From: Acidobacteriota bacterium
GTDB taxonomy: Bacteria > Acidobacteriota > Vicinamibacteria > Vicinamibacterales > UBA2999
Direction of reading: 5' to 3'
Length of the DNA: 48,169 nucleotides
Assembly: GCA_030650395.1 (NCBI GenBank)
Contig: JAUSDY010000009.1
Location: forward strand, 1 to 48,169
The notes under the pieces were generated by a model. It was not told where the DNA came from. It ran no database searches and worked only from the letters and a program-made list of their open reading frames with translations. Below, piece by piece: positions 32,128 to 41,104 of this stretch. The translations under genes and the position numbers were made by a program. Positions within the stretch are counted from its first letter, which is position 1; each line of letters opens with the position of its first letter.

Positions 32128-33555
32128 ATGATTTCGGCTGAAAAAATCCCGAACAACGTTGACCTCGCCGGCAACAAGCGATTGCTGCGCGCGCTCGAGC
32201 ACTGGCAGCCTGCGTATCTCGATTGGTGGCGCGACATGGGGCCGCCCGGGTTCCAGGACAGCCACCAGGTCTACCTGCGCACGGCGGTGAGCGTCGACGC
32301 CGCGGGCTGGGCGCACTTCGATTACGTCAAGCTGCCGGAATATCGGTGGGGGATTTTCCTCGCCGAGCCTTCGCACGATCGGCGCATCGGGTTCGGCGAC
32401 TTCAAGGGCCAGCCGGTCTGGAATGAAGTGCCCGGCGAGTTCCGCAACCAGCTGCGTCGCCTCATCGTCATTCAAGGCGACACCGAGCCCGCCAGCGTGG
32501 AACAGCAGCGCTCGCTCGGCGCGCATTGCCCGAGCCTGTACGATCTGCGCAACCTGTTCCAGGTCAACGTCGAAGAAGGCCGCCACCTCTGGGCGATGGT
32601 CTACCTGCTGCACTCCCACTTCGGCCGCGACGGGCGCGAAGAGGCCGAAGCGCTGCTCGAGCGCCGCAGCGGCAACGACGACACGCCCCGCATGCTCGAG
32701 GCCTTCAACGAACCGATCGATACCTGGCTCGACTTCTTCGCCTTCACGATGTTCACCGACCGCGACGGCAAGTCGCAGTTGCTGTCGTTGTCGGAGAGCT
32801 CGCTCGATCCGCTGGCGCGGACGACACGGTTCATGCTCACCGAAGAGGCCCACCACATGTTCGTCGGCGAAAGCGGCCTGGGCCGCATTCTCGAGCGCAC
32901 CTGCCAGTTGCTGCGCGAGTCCGGGTATTCGGGCGACGTGCGCCGCGCCGGCGGCATCGACCTGCCGCTGGTCCAGAAGTTCGTCAATTTCTGGTTCAGC
33001 CAGAGCCTCGACCTGCACGGCAGCGAGGTCTCGAGCAACGCCGCGTCGTACTTTTCGAACGGCCTCAAGGGCCGCGCCGAAGAGGATAAATTCGACGACG
33101 ACCACGTGCTGGCGGCAAACATGTACATGCTCGACCTGATCGACGACAGCGGCCGCATCATCCGCGAGGAAGTGCCGATGCGCAACGCCCTCAACGAGGT
33201 GCTGCGCGACTGGTATGTCGGCGACTGCCAGGCCGGCGTGGATCGCTGGAACAAGCGGACGCTCGAGGCGAATGGCATGTCGGAGCGCATCGCGCTGCCG
33301 TCGCGCAGGTTCCACCGCAAAGTGGGCGTCTACGCAGGCAAGCACTTCGATCCGTATGGCAGTCAGCTGACCGCTGAGGAATGGGAGCGGAAGAAGTACG
33401 AGTGGCTGCCGTCCCCGGCAGACAAGGCCTACCTGCACAGCATCCAGGTCACCCCGGTCTACAAGCCCGGGCAGTTCGCCAATTACATCGCGCCCCCGCA
33501 GCGCGGCATCAACCGCCAGCCGATCGACTTCGAGTACGTGCGCACCGAGGCCTAG
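32128..33555 (+). CDS. boxB: Benzoyl-CoA 2,3-epoxidase subunit B
   Basis: A 475-residue di-iron oxygenase of the aerobic benzoyl-CoA (box) pathway; with reductase BoxA it forms 2,3-epoxybenzoyl-CoA. The start IPNNVDLAGNKRLLRALEHW, WRDMGPPGF and the iron-binding TEEAHHMFVGE with an upstream helix glutamate are diagnostic. I start at the ATG at 32128; a longer frame would translate repeats. With boxC and the divergent tetR it makes a compact benzoate locus. The reductase and the CoA ligase must be elsewhere; the ferredoxin at 44939 is a possible, unproven, electron donor. Confidence 0.95.
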   Translation: MISAEKIPNNVDLAGNKRLLRALEHWQPAYLDWWRDMGPPGFQDSHQVYLRTAVSVDAAGWAHFDYVKLPEYRWGIFLAEPSHDRRIGFGDFKGQPVWNEVPGEFRNQLRRLIVIQGDTEPASVEQQRSLGAHCPSLYDLRNLFQVNVEEGRHLWAMVYLLHSHFGRDGREEAEALLERRSGNDDTPRMLEAFNEPIDTWLDFFAFTMFTDRDGKSQLLSLSESSLDPLARTTRFMLTEEAHHMFVGESGLGRILERTCQLLRESGYSGDVRRAGGIDLPLVQKFVNFWFSQSLDLHGSEVSSNAASYFSNGLKGRAEEDKFDDDHVLAANMYMLDLIDDSGRIIREEVPMRNALNEVLRDWYVGDCQAGVDRWNKRTLEANGMSERIALPSRRFHRKVGVYAGKHFDPYGSQLTAEEWERKKYEWLPSPADKAYLHSIQVTPVYKPGQFANYIAPPQRGINRQPIDFEYVRTEA

Positions 33556-33559
33556 AAAA

Positions 33560-33596
33560 GACAAACAGGAGACCAGGAGGTCAGGAGAACTACTGG
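33560..33596. repeat. CAGGAG short array after boxB
   Basis: Three near-copies of an 8-base unit (CAGGAGAC, CAGGAGGT, CAGGAGAA) fill the gap between convergent boxB and the cupredoxin lipoprotein gene. No conventional terminator is seen. Confidence 0.5.
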
Positions 33597-34045
33597 ATGA
33601 TGATGCGGCCCTGAAGCCCGGCGTTGTCGGGCAGGTTGTGATCGTGGAAGCCGCACGTGCGGGCGGTGTTGAGATTGCCCGTGGTGCGTGTCTGGCCCGC
33701 CGATAAAAATCCCACCGAATTAATCTCAGGGCACTGCGTGTGCTCGGGATGCGGATCCGACGACATGTCGTGCGCCTGGTTGTGGCTGTTGACGAACGTG
33801 ACGCGGCCACCGGGCGCGATCGTCACCGACGCAGGGCTGACCGCGCCGTTGGCGCCAATCGTGATGGTCGCCGTGGTCGGGTTCGGGCCGCCCGTGGTGG
33901 GCGGCGGTGTGGGCGTAGGGGTTGGAGTCGGAGTCGGGGTCGCGGTCGGGGTCGTGGGGGAAGAACCACCACCGCCGCCGCACGCTGCCGCTGTCACCGC
34001 CACGATCACCACCGCACCGAACGCCATCCACACCGATTGCTTCAT
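33590..34045 (-). CDS. Cupredoxin-like lipoprotein
   Basis: About 151 residues: a signal peptide ending in a lipobox (VTAAAC), a Gly5/Ser tether, a Thr-Pro repeat spacer (TPTPTPTPTP) and a plastocyanin-like beta domain. Candidate copper ligands are His in NSHNQAHD, Cys and His in TCGFHDHN; no clear axial Met is seen, so copper binding is likely but not certain. It would be anchored to a membrane and project into the periplasm or beyond. I start at the ATG at 34045; a GTG at 34054 is also possible. It is the last gene of the redox run. Confidence 0.72.
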   Translation of the reverse strand: MKQSVWMAFGAVVIVAVTAAACGGGGGSSPTTPTATPTPTPTPTPTPPPTTGGPNPTTATITIGANGAVSPASVTIAPGGRVTFVNSHNQAHDMSSDPHPEHTQCPEINSVGFLSAGQTRTTGNLNTARTCGFHDHNLPDNAGLQGRIIIQ

Positions 34046-34062
34046 CGTTTTCACTTTGCTGC

Positions 34063-34109
34063 GTCGGGGTCAGACCCCTCGACACTTCTTGCTCGGGGTC
34101 AGACCCCGA
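34063..34109. repeat. Two GGGGTCAGACCCC hairpins
   Basis: Two palindromic copies, the second perfect (TCGGGGTC, A, GACCCCGA at 34093-34109), fill the gap between the DUF5777 gene and the cupredoxin lipoprotein gene. The same core forms the hairpin in the tetR leader at 30254-30297. Confidence 0.88.
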
Positions 34110-34111
34110 CG

Positions 34112-34981
34112 TTAGAAAAATTTACGCGAGAGGTTGAATCCAACATACCAGTCGTCGCGGGCGCTGCCGCCGCGCGCGACACTGGCGAGCGTCGTCCCGA
34201 TACCGTTTGAGAAATTGATCTGAAACAGGTGGCCGCCGGCCCGCTGCTCGATGCCGAAACTGATCAGCGTGACGCCCGGCGAGTAGCCGGCGATGCGTGG
34301 CGACGCTTCGAGCACGAGGTAGGTCGAGTTGCGCACGCGCACCCGGGTGCCGAGGCCGAGGACGGCCGTGTCGTTGTCGTCGACGAGTTCGGTGGGTTGC
34401 GGGTTGGTGTTGTTGATCCACGCCGGCTGCAGGTAGATCGCCGCCCGGTCGCCAATCTCGCGAGAGATCACCGCAGCGATACCGGGCGAGTAGCTGTCGC
34501 GAAAGTTGTTGGTGCCTTCAGCCGTTGCCAGCGCGCTGATGCCGACCGGGAACGAGGCCTGCGACTTCAGTTCGTACTGGCCGAAGAACTGAATCGTCCG
34601 GTCGGACGTGCGATAAATCCCGACTTGGCCGCCGCGAATGAGCCCGTACCTCAGCTCGAGCCCGATCAGCGCGCCCGAATCGAAGCCAAAAAAGTCGTTG
34701 ACCAGGTCGGAGAAGTCGCCCTGTCCCAAAGGCCGCGCGAAGCGATGCGACATCCGGAACACCATCTTGTGGCGCGGCACCCGGAGGTTGGTCGCCAGCG
34801 TTGCCAGCCCGAAGTCTGGCTGAACCAGGTTGGGGTCGCGGTCCGGGTCGTCCTCTTCTTGCGAGGCCGCGGCGGGCGGGGCCTCAGTGGGGGGAGCCTG
34901 GCCGAAGGCTGGCGTCGCGGCAAGGGCCGCGAAGCCGAGGCACAACATTGCACGTCGAATCCTTGGGGTCACATGGGTCAC
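34112..34981 (-). CDS. DUF5777 family beta-barrel protein
   Basis: A 289-residue exported protein with a signal peptide ending AATPAFGQ and alternating beta-strand pattern to the C terminus (GFNLSRKFF, ending in Phe as outer-membrane barrels do). It matches DUF5777 (RVPRHKMVFRMSHRFARPLG, and YGLIRGGQVGIYRTSDRTIQ). Members are usually encoded beside cytochromes and cupredoxin or YceI proteins, as here; function is unknown. An outer-membrane location is inferred. It starts nine bases after the stop of the cytochrome gene, so they are co-transcribed. Confidence 0.82.
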   Translation of the reverse strand: MTHVTPRIRRAMLCLGFAALAATPAFGQAPPTEAPPAAASQEEDDPDRDPNLVQPDFGLATLATNLRVPRHKMVFRMSHRFARPLGQGDFSDLVNDFFGFDSGALIGLELRYGLIRGGQVGIYRTSDRTIQFFGQYELKSQASFPVGISALATAEGTNNFRDSYSPGIAAVISREIGDRAAIYLQPAWINNTNPQPTELVDDNDTAVLGLGTRVRVRNSTYLVLEASPRIAGYSPGVTLISFGIEQRAGGHLFQINFSNGIGTTLASVARGGSARDDWYVGFNLSRKFF

Positions 34982-34990
34982 AGTCGACTC

Positions 34991-35437
34991 CTAATCGTTT
35001 TTGGCGCCGAGCTGAATCCAGCGGCGGATGATGCTGATCTGACCTGTCGTCAGGTAGGGACCGGCGCTCCGCGGCATGCGCACGCCGACGATGGTCGAGC
35101 GGCCTTCCAGTTTATGAATCAGATAGCTGGCCTCCGGGTCGCCCGGGATCACGCGAACGGCGTCAGGCTTTCCGATGCTGGCCCTACCCACGAGCGACGA
35201 GTACGACTGGCCTTCGATCAGCAACAGGCCGCCCGTCGGCGTCCGCCCGGCGTTGGTGTGACACTGCGTACATGCCAACCGGCCGCTGCTGTCCTGTTTA
35301 TTGAAAATCTCGCGCTGAATGCTCGACAGCGTGGGCTGGAGATCAGGGGTCGGACCAGCGACGTCCCTAAGGCGTTCGTCGCACGCGCTGCCGATTGAAG
35401 CGGCCAGTGCCAGAAACAGTACTCGCTGAAATCTCAT
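34991..35437 (-). CDS. Monoheme c-type cytochrome lipoprotein
   Basis: A 148-residue protein with a lipobox-like signal (IGSAC at about 16-20) and a single heme c motif CTQCH, in the layout of Planctomycete-type/PSCyt cytochrome domains: heme motif first, later GDPEASYLIHKLEG and a final ISIIRRWIQLGAKND. The segment MPRSAGPYLT supplies a plausible axial Met. It would carry single electrons outside the cytoplasm. I start at the ATG at 35437, preceded by GAGGTG; a frame from 35458 overlaps the upstream gene. It sits between the CuA-like protein and DUF5777. Confidence 0.8.
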   Translation of the reverse strand: MRFQRVLFLALAASIGSACDERLRDVAGPTPDLQPTLSSIQREIFNKQDSSGRLACTQCHTNAGRTPTGGLLLIEGQSYSSLVGRASIGKPDAVRVIPGDPEASYLIHKLEGRSTIVGVRMPRSAGPYLTTGQISIIRRWIQLGAKND

Positions 35438-35454
35438 TCGCACCTCGCTACCGA

Positions 35455-35856
35455 TCATCGTTCCTTCACCGTCACTACCAGCATCCCCTTCATGTCGTCA
35501 TGACCTTCCCCGCAATACTCGGAGCACAGGATCGGGAATTCGCCAGCCGCCGCCGCCGTAAACTCGATCGAGACCGGCTGGTCCCCGCGCTTGAGCGCCT
35601 GCGAAACCTTGAATTTCTTGATTGCGATCCCGTGCGGGCCGTCGGCCGACTTTACCATCAGCCGCACGCGCTCGCCCTCGGTGACCTCGATGCGCGCGGG
35701 TTCGAAGGCGAATCGCTTGACGACGACCTCGATCACGCGTGGCGCAGAAGCCGTGGCGGGGTCCTGATGGGCATAAGACATCGCTGCCACTCCCAACAAG
35801 AGCGCCGTCCCCGCCACGGCAATCGAATCTGCAAAAAGGGTCGGTCGACCTAGCAC
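35455..35856 (-). CDS. Exported CuA-like cupredoxin (CoxII-type fold)
   Basis: About 133 residues: a signal peptide or N-terminal anchor (SIAVAGTALLLGVAAMSYA) and one cupredoxin domain. CSEYCGEGHDDM near the C terminus is the full CuA motif (CSxxCGxxHxxM), and GPHG provides the other histidine. In oxidases and N2O reductase CuA accepts electrons from cytochrome c; here no oxidase is encoded, so it is a stand-alone carrier or copper chaperone. The start is uncertain: I take the GTG at 35856, three bases after the start point predicted from the sigma-54 box; a GTG at 35817 is possible. Confidence 0.75.
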   Translation of the reverse strand: MLGRPTLFADSIAVAGTALLLGVAAMSYAHQDPATASAPRVIEVVVKRFAFEPARIEVTEGERVRLMVKSADGPHGIAIKKFKVSQALKRGDQPVSIEFTAAAAGEFPILCSEYCGEGHDDMKGMLVVTVKER

Positions 35857-35868
35857 CTGGCCCGGTAT

Positions 35869-35886
35869 AAGCAAGGGTGATGCCTG
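35869..35886 (-). promoter_or_regulatory. Sigma-54 (-24/-12) promoter of the redox operon
   Basis: On the minus strand CAGGCATCACCCTTGCTT has GG and GC exactly 12 bases apart, with GGCA at -24 and TTGCT at -12, close to the consensus TGGCAC-N5-TTGCT. Transcription would begin near 35859, just before the CuA-like gene. The gene upstream encodes an NtrC-type activator, which such promoters require. Confidence 0.65.
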
Positions 35887-35892
35887 AAAACC

Positions 35893-35910
35893 GCGGACCT
35901 GAAGGTCCGC
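35893..35910. repeat. Perfect hairpin repeat upstream of the sigma-54 box
   Basis: GCGGACCT, GA, AGGTCCGC, followed by GCTAC: the same architecture as the copy inside the VWA gene (3624-3641). It lies about 10 bases upstream of the -24 element. 35911-35994 shows further GC-rich palindromic bases (CCTCCGCGGGGCG, AACTTACGCTGAGCGTAAG) but no gene. Confidence 0.85.
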
Positions 35911-35994
35911 GCTACGGGGCGTACCGCGGGAAACGGCGTCGGCGGGCGCCACCGCCCCTCCGCGGGGCGTAAGAACTTACGCTGAGCGTAAGGG

Positions 35995-37359
<1,365 letters not shown>

Positions 37360-37360
37360 G

Positions 37361-39127
37361 TCAGACACTGTGATTCCGTGGCGCATCGCCGAGCTCGACG
37401 CGGAAGTCGGTGCCGTCGCCCGGCTTGGTCGTGACGGCGATGGCGCCGCCCATGCCTTCGACGATGTTCTTGGCGATGGCGAGGCCGAGCCCGGTGCCGG
37501 CGCGCCTGGTGGTGAAGTATGGATCGAAGATGCGCGGCAGCACATCCTCGGCAATGCCCGGGCCGTTGTCGCGAATCGTGATGCTGACACGGCGCTCACC
37601 GAGGCGCTGCGTGATCAGCCGCACGGCCGGCGCGGCGCGCGCGGCTCGAGCCGGCGCGTCTTTCGGCGGCTCCACCGCATTCTGCGCGTTGGTCAGCAGG
37701 TTGATCAGGACGGTCCGCAACCGCTCGCTGTCGATGATCAAGTCCGGCAGCGCCGGCGCCAGTTCGAGCGTGACCGTGGCGTGCCCGTCGCCGGCCGCGG
37801 CCGCGGCCGCGGCATCGCGGCATACGGCGTTGACGTCGGTGGGCGCCGGGTCGAAGCGGATCGGCCGCGCGACGTCGAGCACGTCGTTGACGAGGCTGTT
37901 CAGCCGATCGATCTCCTCGTCGATATCTTTGGCTGCATCACGAATGTCCGCCGCGCTGGTGCCGTTGCGATCGAGTGTGCGCAAGGCGCCCTTGATGATC
38001 ATCAGCGGGTTGCGCACCTCGTGCGCGATCACGGTCGAGAGCCGGCCGAGCGACGACAGCCGCTCGCGCTGTCCGGCTTCACGTTGAAAGCGCGCGATCG
38101 AGTCGGTGAGCGTATTGAACGTGGTCGCCAGCATATGCGCATCATCGTCATCCCAACCGCCGCGGCGCTTGGTGGCGATCTTGCGGGTCAGGTCGCCGGT
38201 GACCGCGACCTGCCGCATGTGATCGGTAATGGTGGCCAGCGGCCGCGTGATGGTGCGCGCCACCGCGTAGCTCACCACGATGGCCAGCAGCGTGGCGCCA
38301 AGCGCGATGGCGCCGAGCGCCGCCTGGATGCTGCCGAGCGTGCGCATCCGCTCGCTGCGCGAGCGCAGGATGATCGCGGCCGGATCGGCGGCGCCGCTCA
38401 GCGTTCCGAGCGGTTGCGCCCGGGCGACGTATTCCACGCCGCCAATCACGAGGCGGGTGGGGTGCGGGCTCGTCAGCACGGTGGCGAGGGCCGGCGCGGC
38501 GCCGGGCCCGAGGGTCGAGGCGCGCACCGTCCCGTCCATCGCGAACGCGATGTCGGCGCCGGTCAACGACTTGAACTGGTTCGCGCGCGCCTCGTCCAAC
38601 AGGATCCCGATACTGAGGAAACCGAGAATGTCGGGACGCTCGATGCCGAGCGTGACCGGAACGCTCACCACTTCGAGCACGCCGCGGGCGTGCGCGAGAA
38701 AGACCGGCGCCGCCGTGCCCTCGAGCGCGTGGCGCTCATCCCGGATCGGTTCGATCAGCGCCTCGCGGTTGCCGGCGGCGGCCAGGGTTTCGCCACGCCG
38801 CCCGCTGACAATCAGCAGGTCGGCGCCGGCCTGCTGTTGATAATCAACCGCGATCGGCGCGAGCGTGGGCCGATCGCCAATCTCGACAACGGCCTTGAAT
38901 TTGGGCAGGTCGGCGATGAGCCGCGCCGTTCGGGCGACGTAGTCGGACTGGGTGCGGCGCTGCTCATCGACGAGCGTGGCGGCCTCGGTGAGGTCGCGCT
39001 GCAGCTCGGCCTCGGTTTCGCGCGTCATCCGCGCGCTCACGAAAAACACCGCCGCGCCGATCGACAGCATCGCGAGCAGCGCGCTGGCCAGGAAGATGCG
39101 GTTGGTGATCGAGCCAAGCACGCGCAT
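37361..39127 (-). CDS. Membrane sensor histidine kinase
   Basis: A 588-residue kinase. A first transmembrane helix (about 9-31), a large periplasmic sensor of double-CACHE-like length (32-265), a second helix (about 270-290), HAMP (ARTITRPLATITDHM), then HisKA with phospho-acceptor His369 in AHEVRNPLM and a HATPase domain with N (LINLLTNAQNAV) and G (DNGPGIAE, GTGLGLAI) boxes. Its partner is the NtrC-type regulator encoded one base downstream. Its start overlaps the stop of the cupredoxin-like gene (TGATG), so signal input may involve that exported protein or the barrel. Confidence 0.94.
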   Translation of the reverse strand: MRVLGSITNRIFLASALLAMLSIGAAVFFVSARMTRETEAELQRDLTEAATLVDEQRRTQSDYVARTARLIADLPKFKAVVEIGDRPTLAPIAVDYQQQAGADLLIVSGRRGETLAAAGNREALIEPIRDERHALEGTAAPVFLAHARGVLEVVSVPVTLGIERPDILGFLSIGILLDEARANQFKSLTGADIAFAMDGTVRASTLGPGAAPALATVLTSPHPTRLVIGGVEYVARAQPLGTLSGAADPAAIILRSRSERMRTLGSIQAALGAIALGATLLAIVVSYAVARTITRPLATITDHMRQVAVTGDLTRKIATKRRGGWDDDDAHMLATTFNTLTDSIARFQREAGQRERLSSLGRLSTVIAHEVRNPLMIIKGALRTLDRNGTSAADIRDAAKDIDEEIDRLNSLVNDVLDVARPIRFDPAPTDVNAVCRDAAAAAAAGDGHATVTLELAPALPDLIIDSERLRTVLINLLTNAQNAVEPPKDAPARAARAAPAVRLITQRLGERRVSITIRDNGPGIAEDVLPRIFDPYFTTRRAGTGLGLAIAKNIVEGMGGAIAVTTKPGDGTDFRVELGDAPRNHSV

Positions 39128-39813
39128 CAGGGCACGACCATTTCCACTTCAGCCCACCCGGCCGGCGGCACCACGACCGCGCGCGTCGTCCGCGCTTCAC
39201 CTTCGTACCAGCCGACCAGTGTGTAAGTGCCCGCCGGAACCGAGGGCAGCTCGAAGCGCCCCTCGACATCGGTGACGTCGAAGAACGGATGATTGAACAC
39301 GACGATAAACGCGTTCATGTGCGAATGAATGTCGCAGAAGACGCGGACCACGCCTGGCCTGTCCATGCGTACCGCTTTCGATCGGCCGGCGGCATAGCGG
39401 CCGAGGTCGAATCGCTGCGCCCGCGATAACGAGAAGACGTTGTGATACGTGAGGTCGCTATTGGGAAAGTCGACGAGGGTGCCGACCATCACGGCGAGCA
39501 GGTGAGGGACGAAGCGCTCGTGGCGCTGATCCATCACGGCGCGGCCGGGCTCGCGTTCGTCGAATGCGGATCGCGGCGCGGTGTCGAGGTAGACCAGCCC
39601 CCGGCGCAGGTCCGGAACGTCGCGTGGTCCCGGGCTCCCCGGCGCCGCCACGTCAGGCCGCCGCTCCACTGGCTTGGCGAGGCGGCGGATGTCGAGGCGG
39701 CCGCGAATGCCACCTGACGCGGGGGCCTGCGGTTGGCTCGCAGCGCTCGTGGGATCGATGATGAGAGCCAACCCGAGGAGCGCCGAAGGCAGGCCGAGTC
39801 CCCTTAGAACCAA
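39127..39813 (-). CDS. Exported protein with blue-copper-like and CarboxypepD_reg-like parts
   Basis: About 228 residues with a signal peptide (LPSALLGLALIIDPTSAAS). The middle has the blue-copper-like set FPNSDLTYHNVFS and VFCDIHSHM: His, then Cys-x2-His and Met in order. The C-terminal segment (GRFELPSVPAGTYTLVGWYE) is a carboxypeptidase-regulatory-like beta sandwich. Family members are often labelled methylamine-utilisation or plastocyanin-like; no function is proved. No ATG precedes the signal peptide; I choose TTG at 39813, overlapping the end of the barrel gene. It is coupled to the kinase by TGATG and is the likely periplasmic partner of the sensor. Confidence 0.72.
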   Translation of the reverse strand: MVLRGLGLPSALLGLALIIDPTSAASQPQAPASGGIRGRLDIRRLAKPVERRPDVAAPGSPGPRDVPDLRRGLVYLDTAPRSAFDEREPGRAVMDQRHERFVPHLLAVMVGTLVDFPNSDLTYHNVFSLSRAQRFDLGRYAAGRSKAVRMDRPGVVRVFCDIHSHMNAFIVVFNHPFFDVTDVEGRFELPSVPAGTYTLVGWYEGEARTTRAVVVPPAGWAEVEMVVP

Positions 39814-41084
39814 TACAACACCTGCGCGCTCACCATCGAGTCGGCGGGGACGCGTCCGCCGTCGCGGCGATTGCGCTGCCACGCACCCTTGGCGAGGATG
39901 TTCCGCGTCACGGAATAGCCGCCGCCGAGCTCGACCCGCCAGACATCGGCATCCCACGGCGTCCGGCCACGCGACCCCATGATGTCGCTGAAGTCGAGGC
40001 GATCGCCGCGCGCCGCCACGTAGGCGCCGGGCGCGATCTTGTAGCGGCCTTCGAGCAACAGCGACGTCGCGACCAGCGGCCGATCGATCAACGGCGCCGA
40101 AATCTCAGGCATCGTCCACGACGAGCGGATCGCTTCTCCGCGGATCAGGATGCGTCCGGCTGAAAACTCCGCATCGCCGCCGACGGCCGTCTGGCGCGGA
40201 CGCGTGACCGCTTGCGCGTCGAACGATCGATCGAGCCACGACCCTTGGGACGCCGACACCGCCACCGCCAAAGCCGGCGAGGGTCGCGCCACCACGCGGC
40301 CGACGACCTGCTTGCCGCTGTTGTTGTCGTGCAGGCGCGGATCCGAAAGCGAGCCGACGGTGACGGCGCCGGTCCACTCGAACATCCCGTTGACCGCGTG
40401 CGCCTGGACGCCGGTGTCCCAACGGGAGGTGTTGATCATCGGCAGTCCCGGGGCGGGCGCCCTGTTGCCGACAGGAAAACTCGATCGCCACCCGCGCCCG
40501 CGCATTCTCAGCAGATCGTCGGCGCTGGCGGGCAGCGCGTCGGGACGAATCGACAGCAGGTATTGATAGGCGAGCGGCTGGCCGACCAGGAGGTTGCCGC
40601 TGCCGTACGCCGAGCGGGTCATCGCGCCGAAGGCCGGCGGAATGCGACCGGCCTGCAGATCGAAGCGGCGGTTGGGCCAGGGGCGGATCCGGACGAACAA
40701 GCCGTACGCCTCGAAGACGCGGCCTTGATCCAGCCGGACCTCGCCCAGCACCTGCAGGTAGTCGTTCGCGCGGATTTCCGCCGCCACGCCGATGCGGAAG
40801 TTGCGGATCGCGCTGTACTCGTAGCTCGTGTAGTTGAAGAACCCGGGATCGTCGGGAGCCACGGTCGCCACGATCTCGGCGCCGAGCACAAAGTGCCCGC
40901 CGGCGATCGAGATCGGCTCGTCGGGCAGCCACTGCGCTGCGGCCGGGCGCGCTGGGACGAACGCCATCAGCGCGCAGCCCACGACCACCCCAGCCTTCGC
41001 TCGCGCTCCAACTGCTCGCGAGCTTCGGCGAGGCCTCGCCGTAGCGGCCTCCGGCCGCGAAGGCGGACGCCAGAACATCCACAT
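39804..41084 (-). CDS. Putative outer-membrane beta-barrel protein
   Basis: A 426-residue exported protein with a signal peptide ending FVPARPAAAQ. Alternating beta-strand pattern runs throughout (RIGVAAEIRANDYLQVLGEV, RRFDLQAGRIPP, VWRVELGGGYSVTRNILAK) and it ends in YWF, the aromatic terminus of outer-membrane barrels. It resembles porin-like proteins but I cannot name a substrate. The first 25 residues before the signal core are encoded by a palindromic repeat (GAGGCCTCGCC, GCGAGC). TATACT six bases before the ATG at 41084 supports this start. It heads the operon with the cupredoxin-like protein, kinase and regulator. Confidence 0.75.
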   Translation of the reverse strand: MWMFWRPPSRPEAATARPRRSSRAVGARAKAGVVVGCALMAFVPARPAAAQWLPDEPISIAGGHFVLGAEIVATVAPDDPGFFNYTSYEYSAIRNFRIGVAAEIRANDYLQVLGEVRLDQGRVFEAYGLFVRIRPWPNRRFDLQAGRIPPAFGAMTRSAYGSGNLLVGQPLAYQYLLSIRPDALPASADDLLRMRGRGWRSSFPVGNRAPAPGLPMINTSRWDTGVQAHAVNGMFEWTGAVTVGSLSDPRLHDNNSGKQVVGRVVARPSPALAVAVSASQGSWLDRSFDAQAVTRPRQTAVGGDAEFSAGRILIRGEAIRSSWTMPEISAPLIDRPLVATSLLLEGRYKIAPGAYVAARGDRLDFSDIMGSRGRTPWDADVWRVELGGGYSVTRNILAKGAWQRNRRDGGRVPADSMVSAQVLYWF

Positions 41085-41104
41085 GCCGAAAGTATAATGC
41101 GCGC
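41085..41104. promoter_or_regulatory. Shared core of two divergent leaderless promoters
   Basis: TATAAT (41093-41098, perfect) lies six bases before the GTG at 41105 on the plus strand. On the minus strand TATACT (41091-41096) overlaps it and lies six bases before the ATG at 41084. The two start codons are only 20 bases apart, so both transcripts should be leaderless and the two promoters cannot be occupied at once. No good -35 is seen on either side. Confidence 0.75.

Noticed and set aside
32038-33810. A 590-codon minus-strand frame opposite boxB
   Set aside because: It is the antisense of a clearly functional di-iron oxygenase gene and has the composition of a codon shadow.
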